Shown piece after piece: positions 1-8,439 of a stretch of DNA of 64,000 nt. Within the stretch, counting starts at the first letter, position 1. Every line of letters starts with the position of its first letter. Made by a program: the position numbers and the translations under genes. The DNA is from Arthrobacter rhizosphaerae (GTDB lineage: Bacteria > Actinomycetota > Actinomycetes > Actinomycetales > Micrococcaceae). Under the pieces are notes generated by a model. The model did no database searches, had not been told where the DNA came from, and saw only the letters and a program-made list of their open reading frames with translations. The DNA lies in the NCBI RefSeq assembly GCF_023062595.1, contig NZ_JALLAN010000002.1, positions 376,099 through 440,098 of the forward strand, read 5' to 3'.

Positions 1-2138
1 CTTTGAAGATCCCGGGCGTGGTGGCGGTCTTCACCCATGAGGACTCACCGGAGCAGTTGTTCTCCAGCGCCCAGCATGAGCTCTACACCGACGACCCCGA
101 TGACACCCGTGTCCTGGATGACGTGGTGAGGTTCATCGGGCAGCGGGTGGCCGCCGTCGTCGCCGATTCGGTGGGCGCAGCGGAAGCCGGGACGCGCGCT
201 CTGAAAGTCGAGTACGACGTCCTGGACGCGGTCTTCACACCGCAGGACGCCGTCCTCCCCGGGGCGCCGGTCCTCCACGGCGATAAGGATGCCGAGACCT
301 CGCGCATAGCCCGTCCGCTTCAGAACGTGGCGGCCGAACTGCACTCCGAGCTCGGCGACGTTGCCGCAGGATTCGCCAAGGCCGATTTCATCCACGAACA
401 TACGTACCGGACCCAGCGGGTGCAGCACGTAGCCATGGAGACGCATGCGTCCATCGCGTCCTCCGACGACGACGGCCGCCTCACCGTCCGCACCTCCAGC
501 CAGGTCCCGTTCCTGGCCCGGCGTACCCTGGCGCGTGTCTTCGGCCTGCCCGAGGAGCAAGTGCGGGTCGTAGCCGGACGGGTGGGAGGAGGCTTCGGCG
601 GCAAACAGGAAGTCCTGACCGAGGACATCGTGGCGCTCGCGGCCCTGAAGCTGCAGCGGCCGGTGCAGCTTGAGTTCACCAGGACGGAACAATTCACCTC
701 CTCCACTGTCAGGCACCCGTTCACCGTCCGCCTCAAGGCCGGAGCCACCCGGGAAGGGGAACTGACAGCCCTGCAACTGGAGGTCCTGACCAACACAGGC
801 GCGTACGGCAACCACGCCCCCGGCGTCATGTTCCACGGCTGCGGGGAATCCCTGGGCGTGTACAAGTGCCGCAACAAGAAGGTGGACGCACAGGCCGTGT
901 ACACCAACACAGTCCCGTCAGGCGCCTTCCGCGGGTATGGGCTGAGCCAGATGATCTTCGCCATTGAATCGGGCATGGATGAACTGGCAATCGGCATCGG
1001 AATGGACCCCCTGGAGTTCCGCAGCCGGAACATGGTCCGGGAAGGGGACCAGATGCTCTCCACCCATCCGGAGCCCCAGGAGGACGTGCACTACGGCAGT
1101 TACGGCCTGGACCAATGCATCCGCCTGGTGAGGGGCGCTCTTGACCGCGGCCGTGAACGGTACCGCGCCGCAGGGCTGGAGGACGCCGGCCCTGGTTGGG
1201 TCACTGGCGAGGGATCTGCTCTTTCCATGATCGATACCGCTCCTCCCCGGGGGCACTTTGCCCACTCCGTCGTCAGGCTCCTTCCGGACGGTACGTATGC
1301 CGCCGACGTCGGCACCGCAGAATTCGGCAATGGAACCTCAACCGTCCACGCCCAGCTCGCGGCAACAGCCCTGTCCACCACGTCCAGCCGCATAACCATC
1401 CGGCAATCGGACACGGACCTGGTGCCGCACGATTCCGGAGCCTTCGGCTCCACAGGAACTGTGGTGGCAGGCAAGGCGACCCTGGCCGCCGCCGAAGACC
1501 TTGCGGTGCGGATCCGTGCCTTCGCTGCCGGCATCCGTCGGGTCCAGTCGTCAGGCTGCGTCCTGGAGGGGGACTCGGTGATCTGTGAAGGAACCAGAGT
1601 GCCGCTGACTGAAATTTTCGACGCCGCTGCCCAGGCCGGCGTCGAACTCTCGGCTGATGGGCAGTGGGGCGGGACACCGCGCTCTGTGGCCTTCAATGTG
1701 CACGGCTTCAGGGTGGCCGTCAACACCGGAACCGGTGAGCTGCGCATCCTGCAAAGCGTGCAAGCGGCGGACGCAGGTGTGGTGGTCAACCCGAGGCAGT
1801 GCCGCGGCCAGATCGAGGGCGGAATAGCGCAGGCCATTGGTGCGGCTCTGCATGAGGAAGTGCACGTGGACGATGCCGGGAAGGTCACCACGGATGTTCT
1901 TCGGCAGTACCACATCCCCACGTTTGCGGACGTTCCGCGGAGTGAGGTCTACTTTGCCGACACGAATGACAAGCTGGGGCCGCTGGGGGCAAAATCCATG
2001 AGCGAGAGTCCCTTCAATCCCGTTGCTCCGGCCCTTGCCAACGCCATCAGGAATGCCACGGGGATCCGCTTCGGCGAGTTGCCGATGCGCCGGGACCTGT
2101 TGTATCTGCGCATGAAGGAAGCGCGCATGCCCCGGTAA
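1..2138 (+). CDS. Xanthine dehydrogenase-family molybdopterin-binding subunit (5' partial)
   Basis: Large molybdopterin-binding subunit of a xanthine dehydrogenase/aldehyde oxidase-family hydroxylase, which oxidises purines or aldehydes using an MPT-type molybdenum cofactor. The frame is open from base 3 and the visible protein begins in the family's N-terminal PGV-VFTHED region, so the true start lies upstream. Visible motifs are GGGFGGKQE (molybdopterin contact), the AFRGYG motif, GQIEGGIAQ near the C-terminus and a GAKSMSE segment at the position of the active-site Glu motif. About 711 residues are present and the stop is at 2138. FAD and 2Fe-2S subunits are not in the window and would be expected upstream. 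A MobA/MocA-like nucleotidyltransferase about 4 kb downstream fits cofactor supply. The substrate cannot be read from sequence alone. Confidence 0.9.
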   Translation, partial: LKIPGVVAVFTHEDSPEQLFSSAQHELYTDDPDDTRVLDDVVRFIGQRVAAVVADSVGAAEAGTRALKVEYDVLDAVFTPQDAVLPGAPVLHGDKDAETSRIARPLQNVAAELHSELGDVAAGFAKADFIHEHTYRTQRVQHVAMETHASIASSDDDGRLTVRTSSQVPFLARRTLARVFGLPEEQVRVVAGRVGGGFGGKQEVLTEDIVALAALKLQRPVQLEFTRTEQFTSSTVRHPFTVRLKAGATREGELTALQLEVLTNTGAYGNHAPGVMFHGCGESLGVYKCRNKKVDAQAVYTNTVPSGAFRGYGLSQMIFAIESGMDELAIGIGMDPLEFRSRNMVREGDQMLSTHPEPQEDVHYGSYGLDQCIRLVRGALDRGRERYRAAGLEDAGPGWVTGEGSALSMIDTAPPRGHFAHSVVRLLPDGTYAADVGTAEFGNGTSTVHAQLAATALSTTSSRITIRQSDTDLVPHDSGAFGSTGTVVAGKATLAAAEDLAVRIRAFAAGIRRVQSSGCVLEGDSVICEGTRVPLTEIFDAAAQAGVELSADGQWGGTPRSVAFNVHGFRVAVNTGTGELRILQSVQAADAGVVVNPRQCRGQIEGGIAQAIGAALHEEVHVDDAGKVTTDVLRQYHIPTFADVPRSEVYFADTNDKLGPLGAKSMSESPFNPVAPALANAIRNATGIRFGELPMRRDLLYLRMKEARMPR

Positions 2139-2181
2139 CTCCGGTACGGCGCCTGTAGCGGCCGCCATCCTCGGTGCTTTC

Positions 2182-2262
2182 GACATGCCATTGGTGGCGC
2201 AGATTCGTCTTGCACAACAGGAACTTGAGCACGATGCTCTCCCATCCGAAACACGGTACCCC
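2182..2262. repeat. Dispersed repeat, copy 1
   Basis: About 80 bases here, beginning TTTCGACATGCCATTGG, recur in the same orientation near 3326-3405 with roughly half a dozen substitutions (for example CTTGCACAAC against TTTGCACAGC). The homology stops soon after the CACGGT segment in both copies. The copies are about 1.14 kb apart and bracket the gene-poor stretch. They could be remnants of an insertion sequence or of a duplicated gene end. The family is not recognised. Confidence 0.7.
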
Positions 2263-2360
2263 CACAGGGCGCCTCGATTCGTTCCCGCGTTCGTATCATC
2301 CCGGAAAAGAGCATGTACCTGCTCCCCCCATGAGAGCAGGTACATGCCTACGGTGCCTTG

Positions 2361-2470
2361 TTGCCGGTGCGTCCCCAGAAACCGGTCAGGAACCCGTGTA
2401 CCCGTGCCGAGATTCTTGCCGGTGCGTCCCCAGAAACCGGTCAGGAACCCGTGTACCCGTGCCGAGATTC
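2361..2470. repeat. Tandem duplication, 2 x 55 bp
   Basis: Two identical 55-bp units, 2361-2415 and 2416-2470, each begin TTGCCGGTGCGTCCCCAGAA, and the first six bases of a third unit follow at 2471-2476. No unit contains a convincing coding frame. An exact tandem copy implies a recent slippage or duplication event. Confidence 0.9.
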
Positions 2471-2736
2471 TTGCCGTCCACCGTCAAGAGTTCCCAAGTT
2501 TCGTCACAGGATTTCTGAAGGAATGCTGGAGAAGGATTCATTTTTGGCTTCGAAGAGAGCCACGAGGAGGTGATGGACTTCCCTGTTCGACAACGGCCGA
2601 GAACCCTCGACGATAAATAGGCCGGTCCGTTCCCTGCACCGATCATCGAACGTCGATGCAGGTCCGTATACGTGGCCCAACGGTCTGAAATAGCTGTTGT
2701 CCATACATCGGGCGTCATCGGAAGCGGGAGGCCATC

Positions 2737-2952
2737 ATGGCTGAAGGAACAAGGGAAGACCCATGGACCCTGGTGGACTGGGTTCCACTGGGGGCCGCCG
2801 ATGAATTGAAGCCAGCCCAGGTGGGCAGCGTCGAAGCCTGGGGACGGGACCCCGCCAATCCGGTGGGAGGGTACGGCCTGCGGAAGGGCTACCGTGGCCG
2901 GTTCGGCATGTACCTTCCGCCGCTTTTGGAAGCCCTTGGATTGCAGAGCTGA
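2737..2952 (+). CDS. Small hypothetical protein (71 aa)
   Basis: An ATG is preceded by GGGAGG at a workable distance (about 2725-2730), and the 71-residue product starts MAEGTREDPWTL and is rich in Gly and charged residues. There is no signal peptide or membrane segment. The N-terminal MAEGT-DPW pattern is reminiscent of small actinobacterial proteins of unknown function, but I cannot assign a family. It sits alone between two repeat-bearing stretches, so it may be a surviving fragment of an older locus. Confidence 0.45.
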   Translation: MAEGTREDPWTLVDWVPLGAADELKPAQVGSVEAWGRDPANPVGGYGLRKGYRGRFGMYLPPLLEALGLQS

Positions 2953-3578
2953 CACACGAAAAGCGCAACAACAGTGTGCGCGCCCTCAAACCTGGTTCTT
3001 AGGCATCTCTCTGGGTATGGCTGAATGAAGCCCAGATCCGGCAGGATCAGCTCACAGAGCGCAAGAATCCGGTTACATTCTGTTGGGTCAATTGCATTCA
3101 AGGATCGTCGCTGATGAATGCCCGTCGAGCCGTCAGATCCGACCCGGCCGAAAGTCCGATGTGGACCTTGATGATCGCCGGAAGATCGGGGAGTTTTACG
3201 ACTTGCTCCTGAACTCGTCGTCGAGCGCATCAAAGGCATTAAGAGCCTCCATACGCAGCCATGAGTGGACGAAGGATTGCACCCGTCAACGTGATGAGCG
3301 CGTTGATCGGCGATGCACGGATAGGTTTCGACATGCCATTGGTGGCGCAGATTCGTTTTGCACAGCAGGAACTTGAGCATGATGCTCTCCCATGCGAAGC
3401 ACGGTTAACCGCAAAAGGGCCACCGACTCCAGCCTATGTCCGGCCTTTCGCCGCGGCTACTGAGAGTAGCGGCTCGGTGACGGACCTCTTGCTTAAGCAG
3501 CCCGTCTGTGACGGCGTGTTGAGTTGCATTCAAATGCCCACAGCAATAAATGTCAGACCCTGCTGAGATGCTTTTCTT
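2953..3578. other. Gene-poor region with decayed reading frames
   Basis: No intact gene is visible. On the minus strand between about 3290 and 2990 there are consecutive protein-like segments in different frames (for example MEALNAFDALDDEF followed by a stop, then KLPDLPAIIKVHIGL in a shifted frame, then a segment containing IDPTECNRILALCELIL). This looks like a frameshifted gene remnant, but the family is not recognisable. The second dispersed repeat copy (about 3326-3405) lies in this stretch. Confidence 0.35.
3326..3405. repeat. Dispersed repeat, copy 2
   Basis: Second copy of the roughly 80-bp sequence found at 2182-2262, in direct orientation and with a few base changes. It overlaps the end of the decayed minus-strand frames and lies about 170 bases before the DUF222-HNH gene. 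Confidence 0.7.
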
Positions 3579-5195
3579 ATGGAAGGCATGGGGGCTTGGA
3601 CAGCTGGGACCGGGGAGGCTTTAGAGGGCCCCGTCGGGCTTGATGCTGCCGGGGCCCTGGCTGCTGTTGCTGCGTCCGTGGCTGTTATCGGCCGCCTCAT
3701 CGAACCCGGTTTCCATGGCCAAAGTGCTGGCCTTGACGTTGATAGAAACCCTGACATTGATCCGTTGCGGCGCCGGCTCGATGCCTGCCTGGACGCTTTG
3801 GCCGAGGTCGCCCGGTTCGAAGCCAAGACTGCGGCGCTGAAAGTACAGCTGGCCGCCAAGTACGCCGAAGCGGCGGAGTCCATCGCCTCCCCTGCTGCCA
3901 CCGCCCAGGACGCCACGGCGCAGGAAATGTCCACCATTGCCGAACTCGCCTGCGTCCTCACCGTGAGCGAGCGAACCGCCGCGGCGCTCCTTGACCACTC
4001 CCGCCACCTGACCACCCAGCTGCCGCTCACCCTCACCGCACTCCAGCACGGGTCGATTTCGTGGCAGCACGCCCGCATCATGTGCGACGAAACCAGCAAC
4101 CTGGACCCGGCCGGGGCAGCCGCACTGGAAACACACTTCCTTGACCCCGGCTCCCCTGACACCGCGCGGGGCTGCCCCATGGGCGAGCTGGTCCCATCCA
4201 GGTTCCGCGCCAAAGCCCGCACCTGGCGCGAACGCCACCACCCCGACAGCATTGAAATCCGTCACCGCAAGAGTGCCCTGGACCGGCGGCTGGAATACAC
4301 CCCGGACCATGACGGCATGGCATGGCTCTCGGCCTACCTGCCAGCCGCGACCGCCGCCGGAATCTGGGAGCGGACCACCACCGCAGCCAGAGCGCTCCAA
4401 GGCCCCACAGAGCGCCGGACACTCACCCAAATCCGCGCCGACATCGCCGCCACCTGGCTCCTCAGCAACCCAAGGGCCGACGGCGATACCTGCACCCCGG
4501 GCTACACCGACGTTACGGACCCGGTGGGCGTTCCGTCTCCCCGGGCCCAAGTGCTGGTCACCGTCCCCGTCCTCTCCCTCCTTGGAGCCACCGACGAACC
4601 GGCAATGTTGGACGGGTATGGACCCATCCCGGCATCCATGGCCCGGGACCTCGTCGCCAACGGGGCCGATTCCTTCCACCGCGTCCTGATCGATCCCCGC
4701 GACGGGGCACCCCTGGAAATCGGCCGCACCAGCTACCGGATCCCCAAAACCATGCGCCAATGGCTGCGTCTGCGCGATGCCAAGTGCCCCTTCCCGGGCT
4801 GCAGCAACCACTCCCTCGATAACGAAGCCGATCACCTCCTGGCCTGGGCCCACGGCGGCACCACCGGCATCAGCAACCTGGGCCAACCCTGCCGGAAACA
4901 CCACCACCTCAAACACAGCACCTCCTGGACACCATCCCCAGCCACCGAACACCAAACACCCGGCTGGACCGCACCCTCAGGCCGGCACTACCCCAGCGAA
5001 CAACAAGACTGGCAACCACCCACCTGGCCCGACCACACCGGTTTACCCGACCCCAACCCGGACCCGGATCTGGACCCGGATCTGGATCTGGACCCGGAGT
5101 TGGAATTGGATCCGGAATTGGATCTAGGCCTGGACCTGGACCTGCCTATGCCCGTGGACCCTTTCCCAGAATGGTTCCTCCTACAACCGGCATAG
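3579..5195 (+). CDS. DUF222 / HNH endonuclease domain protein (13E12-like)
   Basis: A 538-residue protein of the actinobacterial 13E12/REP-like group. It has a long alpha-helical DUF222 region (about residues 60-380) followed by an HNH nuclease module (about 400-445) with CPFPGC, the EADHLLAW core histidine and CRKHHHLKH. These proteins are typically present in several copies per genome and their role is unknown; some are linked to mobile introns or repeats. The C-terminal 50 residues are an acidic low-complexity tail of Asp-Pro/Asp-Leu/Glu-Leu units encoded by a degenerate tandem repeat (5059-5150). The ATG at 3579 has no clear ribosome site. The adjacent repeat-rich stretch makes a mobile or rapidly evolving context plausible. 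Confidence 0.88.
   Translation: MEGMGAWTAGTGEALEGPVGLDAAGALAAVAASVAVIGRLIEPGFHGQSAGLDVDRNPDIDPLRRRLDACLDALAEVARFEAKTAALKVQLAAKYAEAAESIASPAATAQDATAQEMSTIAELACVLTVSERTAAALLDHSRHLTTQLPLTLTALQHGSISWQHARIMCDETSNLDPAGAAALETHFLDPGSPDTARGCPMGELVPSRFRAKARTWRERHHPDSIEIRHRKSALDRRLEYTPDHDGMAWLSAYLPAATAAGIWERTTTAARALQGPTERRTLTQIRADIAATWLLSNPRADGDTCTPGYTDVTDPVGVPSPRAQVLVTVPVLSLLGATDEPAMLDGYGPIPASMARDLVANGADSFHRVLIDPRDGAPLEIGRTSYRIPKTMRQWLRLRDAKCPFPGCSNHSLDNEADHLLAWAHGGTTGISNLGQPCRKHHHLKHSTSWTPSPATEHQTPGWTAPSGRHYPSEQQDWQPPTWPDHTGLPDPNPDPDLDPDLDLDPELELDPELDLGLDLDLPMPVDPFPEWFLLQPA
5059..5150 (+). repeat. Degenerate tandem repeat encoding an acidic tail
   Basis: Repeats of a 6- and 12-base pattern related to GACCCGGATCTG run through the 3' end of the DUF222-HNH gene. 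They encode alternating D-P, D-L and E-L dipeptides. Repeats of this kind change length readily by slippage, so the tail probably differs among strains. Confidence 0.8.
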
Positions 5196-5233
5196 TTCCA
5201 ACGCGGGTTCAGTCCGGCAAACGCGAGAGGTGA

Positions 5234-5292
5234 TAGCGCTAACGGACGCAGGGCAAGCTCGGGTGAGCTGTGCCTGAAGGAGCATCTATAGT
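5234..5292 (+). promoter_or_regulatory. Possible leaderless promoter with LacI-like palindrome
   Basis: TATAGT (5287-5292) ends six bases before the ATG at 5299, which suits a -10 box of a leaderless transcript. The only purine-rich ribosome-site candidate (AAGGAG, about 5277) is too far from the start codon. The perfect palindrome TAGCGCTA (5234-5241) lies upstream and resembles the core of many LacI-family operators. The -35 match is poor. Confidence 0.3.
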
Positions 5293-5298
5293 CGCATT

Positions 5299-6282
5299 AT
5301 GGAACAACGCACATTAGGCAAAACCGGCCAGAAGGTCTCCGTTATCGGCCTCGGAACATGGCAGCTCGGGGCCGACTGGGGCAACGTCGATCCCGCTCAG
5401 GCCCAGGCCATCCTCGCAGCATCGGTGGAGGCCGGAGTCACCTTCTTCGATACCGCTGACGTATATGGCGATGGCCGCAGCGAGCAGGCCATCGGTTCTT
5501 TCCTTGCTGACAACCCGGGGCTGGACATTACCGTGGCAACCAAGATGGGCCGCCGACTGGATCAGCTGCCCGAAAACTACAACTTGTCCAACTTCCGGGA
5601 GTGGACGGACCGTTCGCGGCGCAACCTGGGCACGGACTGCCTGGACCTGGTCCAGTTGCATTGCCCGCCCACTTCCGTCTACAGCAACGCTGAAGTCTAC
5701 GACGCCCTGGATACACTGGTGGCTGAAGGGGTAATCCGCAATTACGGTGTCAGCGTGGAACGCGTCGATGAAGCCCTGGAGGCCATGCGCCACGAGGGAA
5801 CCGCGACCGTTCAGATCATCCTGAACGCCTTCCGCCTCAAGCCGCTCGACGCCGTGCTTCCTGCTGCCCAGGCCGCCGGTGTGGGCATCATCGCCCGCGT
5901 GCCCCTCGCGTCCGGATTGCTGTCCGGCAAGTACACGCTGGACACGCAGTTTGCCAAGGACGACCACCGAAACTACAACCGCTCCGGCGACTCGTTCGAC
6001 GTCGGCGAGACCTTCTCGGGAGTGGACTACGAACGGGGCCTCCAGGCCGTAACGGAGTTTGAGGAACTGGTGCCCGACGGCGTCAGCACCGCCCAGGCTG
6101 CTCTTGCCTGGATCGCGGCCCAGGACGGTGTAAGCACTGTGATCCCCGGTGCCCGCAACGTGGAGCAGGCGCGGGCCAATGCTGAGGCTGCGGACGTCCC
6201 CGGCATCGATGCAACGTTCGACGTCGGCGTCCACGAGATCTATAACCGGTACTTCCGCGAGGCCATCCACCCGCGCTGGTAG
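5299..6282 (+). CDS. Aldo/keto reductase
   Basis: A 327-residue NAD(P)H-dependent oxidoreductase of the aldo/keto reductase (beta/alpha)8-barrel superfamily, of the general-stress/YajO-like type. The catalytic tetrad is visible: Asp51 and Tyr56 in FDTADVYG, Lys82 in ATKMGRR and His121 in LVQLHCPP. The C-terminal segment with VIPGARN matches the cofactor-binding loop. The gene stands alone between a DUF222-HNH gene and a convergent nucleotidyltransferase, so context gives no substrate. The start appears to lack a nearby ribosome site and may be leaderless. Confidence 0.92.
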   Translation: MEQRTLGKTGQKVSVIGLGTWQLGADWGNVDPAQAQAILAASVEAGVTFFDTADVYGDGRSEQAIGSFLADNPGLDITVATKMGRRLDQLPENYNLSNFREWTDRSRRNLGTDCLDLVQLHCPPTSVYSNAEVYDALDTLVAEGVIRNYGVSVERVDEALEAMRHEGTATVQIILNAFRLKPLDAVLPAAQAAGVGIIARVPLASGLLSGKYTLDTQFAKDDHRNYNRSGDSFDVGETFSGVDYERGLQAVTEFEELVPDGVSTAQAALAWIAAQDGVSTVIPGARNVEQARANAEAADVPGIDATFDVGVHEIYNRYFREAIHPRW

Positions 6283-6302
6283 CGCTGGCAAGCCAAGCCG
6301 TC

Positions 6303-6959
6303 CTATCGCAGCAGGTCCAACTGGTCCGGGGTGTCGAGGTCCTCGCCCCCGGACTGGTCGCTGCAGTCCACAAGGTCAATCAGCCCTGGGTTGGCCTTGA
6401 GGAACAGCCGGGCTCCGGCATCGCCGCTTGCGGACCTTGCTGCTGCCTCCTTAAGCGAAGCGTCAAGCAGTAAGGGATGCCGGCGGATTAGTGCCCCACC
6501 TGGCTCCCCGTATCCAGCGGCGGTGACGCGTCCCGGACGGTGGGCAGAGACCAGCCTCGCCACGCTATCGGAGGTAAGGCCCGGCTGGTCCACGAGGGCA
6601 ACCAAAACATGATCCAAGGGCGCTACGGAATCCACGCCAAGCCGGAATGAGCTGCCCATACCCGACTGCCAGTCCGGGTTCACCACCACCTTGTGCCGGT
6701 CCAGATCCACGGTGGCCAGCACCCGGGATGCTTCGGCACCCAGAACTACCACCACTTGGTGGCAGCCACCCTGCCGGAGCACGTCGGCCAGGACCTCCAC
6801 CAGCGTCCGGCCGCGGAAGGGGAGAAGAGCCTTGGGCCCCAATCCCAGCCGTGAGCCCGAGCCCGCCGCCAACAGCACACCGGCAGTGGGCCCGGAATCC
6901 GCCCGCACTATCCCACTGGAGTCTGCCGCGCTGGGGTCCGGCCCATTCGGGGTGCTCAT
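6303..6959 (-). CDS. MobA/MocA-like nucleotidyltransferase
   Basis: A 218-residue protein of the NTP-transferase fold similar to MocA/MobA, which attach CMP or GMP to molybdopterin. The N-terminal GVLLAAGSGSRLG motif followed by GPKALLPF is the classic nucleotide-binding signature, and LVALVDQPG holds the metal-binding Asp region. The ATG at 6959 leaves a 20-residue Ser/Pro-rich lead before the domain. The molybdenum hydroxylase subunit at the left edge is the natural beneficiary, so a role in molybdenum cofactor maturation is inferred. It ends 21 bases from the convergent aldo/keto reductase. Confidence 0.82.
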   Translation of the reverse strand: MSTPNGPDPSAADSSGIVRADSGPTAGVLLAAGSGSRLGLGPKALLPFRGRTLVEVLADVLRQGGCHQVVVVLGAEASRVLATVDLDRHKVVVNPDWQSGMGSSFRLGVDSVAPLDHVLVALVDQPGLTSDSVARLVSAHRPGRVTAAGYGEPGGALIRRHPLLLDASLKEAAARSASGDAGARLFLKANPGLIDLVDCSDQSGGEDLDTPDQLDLLR

Positions 6960-7395
6960 AGGACCACCCTAAGCGCGCATGCTCGGGTTGTTCGGAGCTG
7001 TCACTGCTGATTCAGGTTGCGGTATGCGTAACAATCCAGTGCGGCTCTCAAAAAGTTTTTGCAGACCGTCTCTACTGAGCCGTTGGTGCCCTCTGTCATG
7101 CGGAGTCACGCTGCGTAGCCTTGGTGCCATACTCCGGCGGAGAGCCCCCTTTCGGGCCGACCTAAAGGCTCTGAGCGTCCCCCTGCGACAAACGTCTTAC
7201 GCAGTGTTTCCCTCCATTTCCGCCGCGCTGAATTCCGTTGATGAGTTCAAAAGACGACGCCGTTACGTCCCGTTTCCTTCCATGAATCCGGCCCTTATGG
7301 CCCCCGTTCTTCTCTGCTTCGATGGGTGACACAAGCCGGCCAGCCCGGTCCATGTGCATCACGACAGACCGCATCCAAGCCAGAGAGAATCCGTC
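6960..7395. other. Intergenic region upstream of the sulfonate operon
   Basis: About 436 bases separate two divergent genes. The open frames here have poor coding character and no ribosome sites. The stretch presumably carries promoters for both directions and sulfur-responsive control sites. I could not identify a riboswitch fold or an unambiguous -35/-10 pair. An AGAGAGA purine run (about 7382-7389) is the likely ribosome site for the lipoprotein at 7396. Confidence 0.5.
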
Positions 7396-8439
7396 ATGAA
7401 AAACCGCCTCTTACCCGCAGGACTTATCTCCGCCACAGCCCTCACTGCCGCTGTGGCGACCATGCTGCTGGTGTCCGGCTGCGGGGGCCTGGCGTCGGCT
7501 GGAGCGGCCGGAAGCGGTTCCGAAGTAAAGGAACTCCGCTATGAAGGCGCAGCCAACAGCGTCGTCCTCCCGGAGCTGGCGGCAGACCTCGGCTACCTGG
7601 AAGACGTCAAGCTGAACTGGGTGGGCAACTCCACCAGCGGGCCTGCGAGCATCCAATCTGCAGCCACGGGGGCAACGGACTTCGGTGGGGCGTTCTCCGG
7701 GGCGGTAGTGAAGCTCATTGAAGCCGGCGCACCGGTGAAAGCGGTCATCAACTACTACGGCGAAGATGAAAAAACGTTCACCGGATTCTACGTCACCGAG
7801 GACAGCCCCATTCGGACGCCGAGGGATCTGATCGGCAAGAAGATCGCGGTGAACACCTTGGGTGCGCACTCCGACGCCGTTATCAACACCTACCTCAAGA
7901 AAAACGGACTCAGCCAGGACGAGATCCGCCAGGTGCAGCTGGTGGTTGTTCCACCGAACGACACCGAAGAAGCCGTCCGTCGCGGCCAGGTGGATGTGGG
8001 ATCACTGAGTGGGGTGCTGCAGGATAACGCCAAGGCAAAGGGCGGGCTCCGTGCGCTGTTCAGCGACTACGAGCTTTTCGGCACCTTCGCTGGCGGCCAG
8101 TACGTCTTGAGGAACGACTTTATCCAGCAAAATCCAGGCACTACCAGGATCTTCACCACGGGGGTAGCCAAGGCCATTGAATGGCTCCGGAAAACACCCC
8201 GTGAGGAAGTGATTGCCCGGTTCAAGAAGATCATCGACGCGCGCCAGCGCTCCGAAAGCACCGAAACCTTGAAGTACTGGAAGAGCGTGGGTGTGCCCGC
8301 CAAGGGTGCCATCACCGACGAAGACTTCAGCAAGTGGTCCGCCTGGTTGAAGGACACCGGGATCGTCACCACCGACATCACGCCCTCCAAGTACTACACC
8401 AATGAATTCAACGATCTGCTGAAAGGAAATGCCCAGTGA
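7396..8439 (+). CDS. Sulfonate ABC transporter substrate-binding lipoprotein
   Basis: Extracellular binding protein of the SsuA/TauA/NMT1-like family, presenting an alkanesulfonate-type substrate to the downstream permease. The start is set at the ATG at 7396, which gives a charged MKNR N-terminus, a hydrophobic core and a lipobox LVSGC with Cys29 as lipid anchor; an ATG 42 bases upstream would spoil the signal peptide. The mature domain has the ATDFGGAFSGAVVKLIEAGAPVK-type lobe typical of the family (about residues 95-120). It is the first of six genes. Its stop overlaps the GTG start of the ATPase by 4 bp. The family is clear; the exact ligand is not. Confidence 0.88.
   Translation: MKNRLLPAGLISATALTAAVATMLLVSGCGGLASAGAAGSGSEVKELRYEGAANSVVLPELAADLGYLEDVKLNWVGNSTSGPASIQSAATGATDFGGAFSGAVVKLIEAGAPVKAVINYYGEDEKTFTGFYVTEDSPIRTPRDLIGKKIAVNTLGAHSDAVINTYLKKNGLSQDEIRQVQLVVVPPNDTEEAVRRGQVDVGSLSGVLQDNAKAKGGLRALFSDYELFGTFAGGQYVLRNDFIQQNPGTTRIFTTGVAKAIEWLRKTPREEVIARFKKIIDARQRSESTETLKYWKSVGVPAKGAITDEDFSKWSAWLKDTGIVTTDITPSKYYTNEFNDLLKGNAQ

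Larger units (their letters stand above)
2139..2736. other. Gene-poor repeat-containing region
   Basis: No convincing gene lies in these roughly 600 bases. The stretch holds the first copy of a dispersed 80-bp repeat (about 2182-2262) and a perfect 55-bp tandem duplication (2361-2470). Several short open frames exist, but they run through the repeats and lack ribosome binding sites. The composition and repeats suggest decayed mobile or accessory DNA. I see no transposase motif. Confidence 0.5.

Noticed and set aside
2361..2470. CRISPR-like array
   Set aside because: The two 55-bp units are contiguous without spacers, and no cas genes are present.
2185..2616. Short overlapping frames through the repeats at 2.2-2.6 kb
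   Set aside because: They run through tandem repeats, lack ribosome sites and encode repetitive Arg/Pro sequence.
3621..4955. Long minus-strand open frame (444 codons) opposite the DUF222-HNH gene
   Set aside because: Gly/Val-rich translation without domains; it is the antisense shadow of a GC-rich gene with clear HNH motifs on the plus strand.
5314..6291. Minus-strand open frame of 325 codons opposite the aldo/keto reductase
   Set aside because: Lacks ribosome site and recognisable motifs, and mirrors a well-conserved enzyme.
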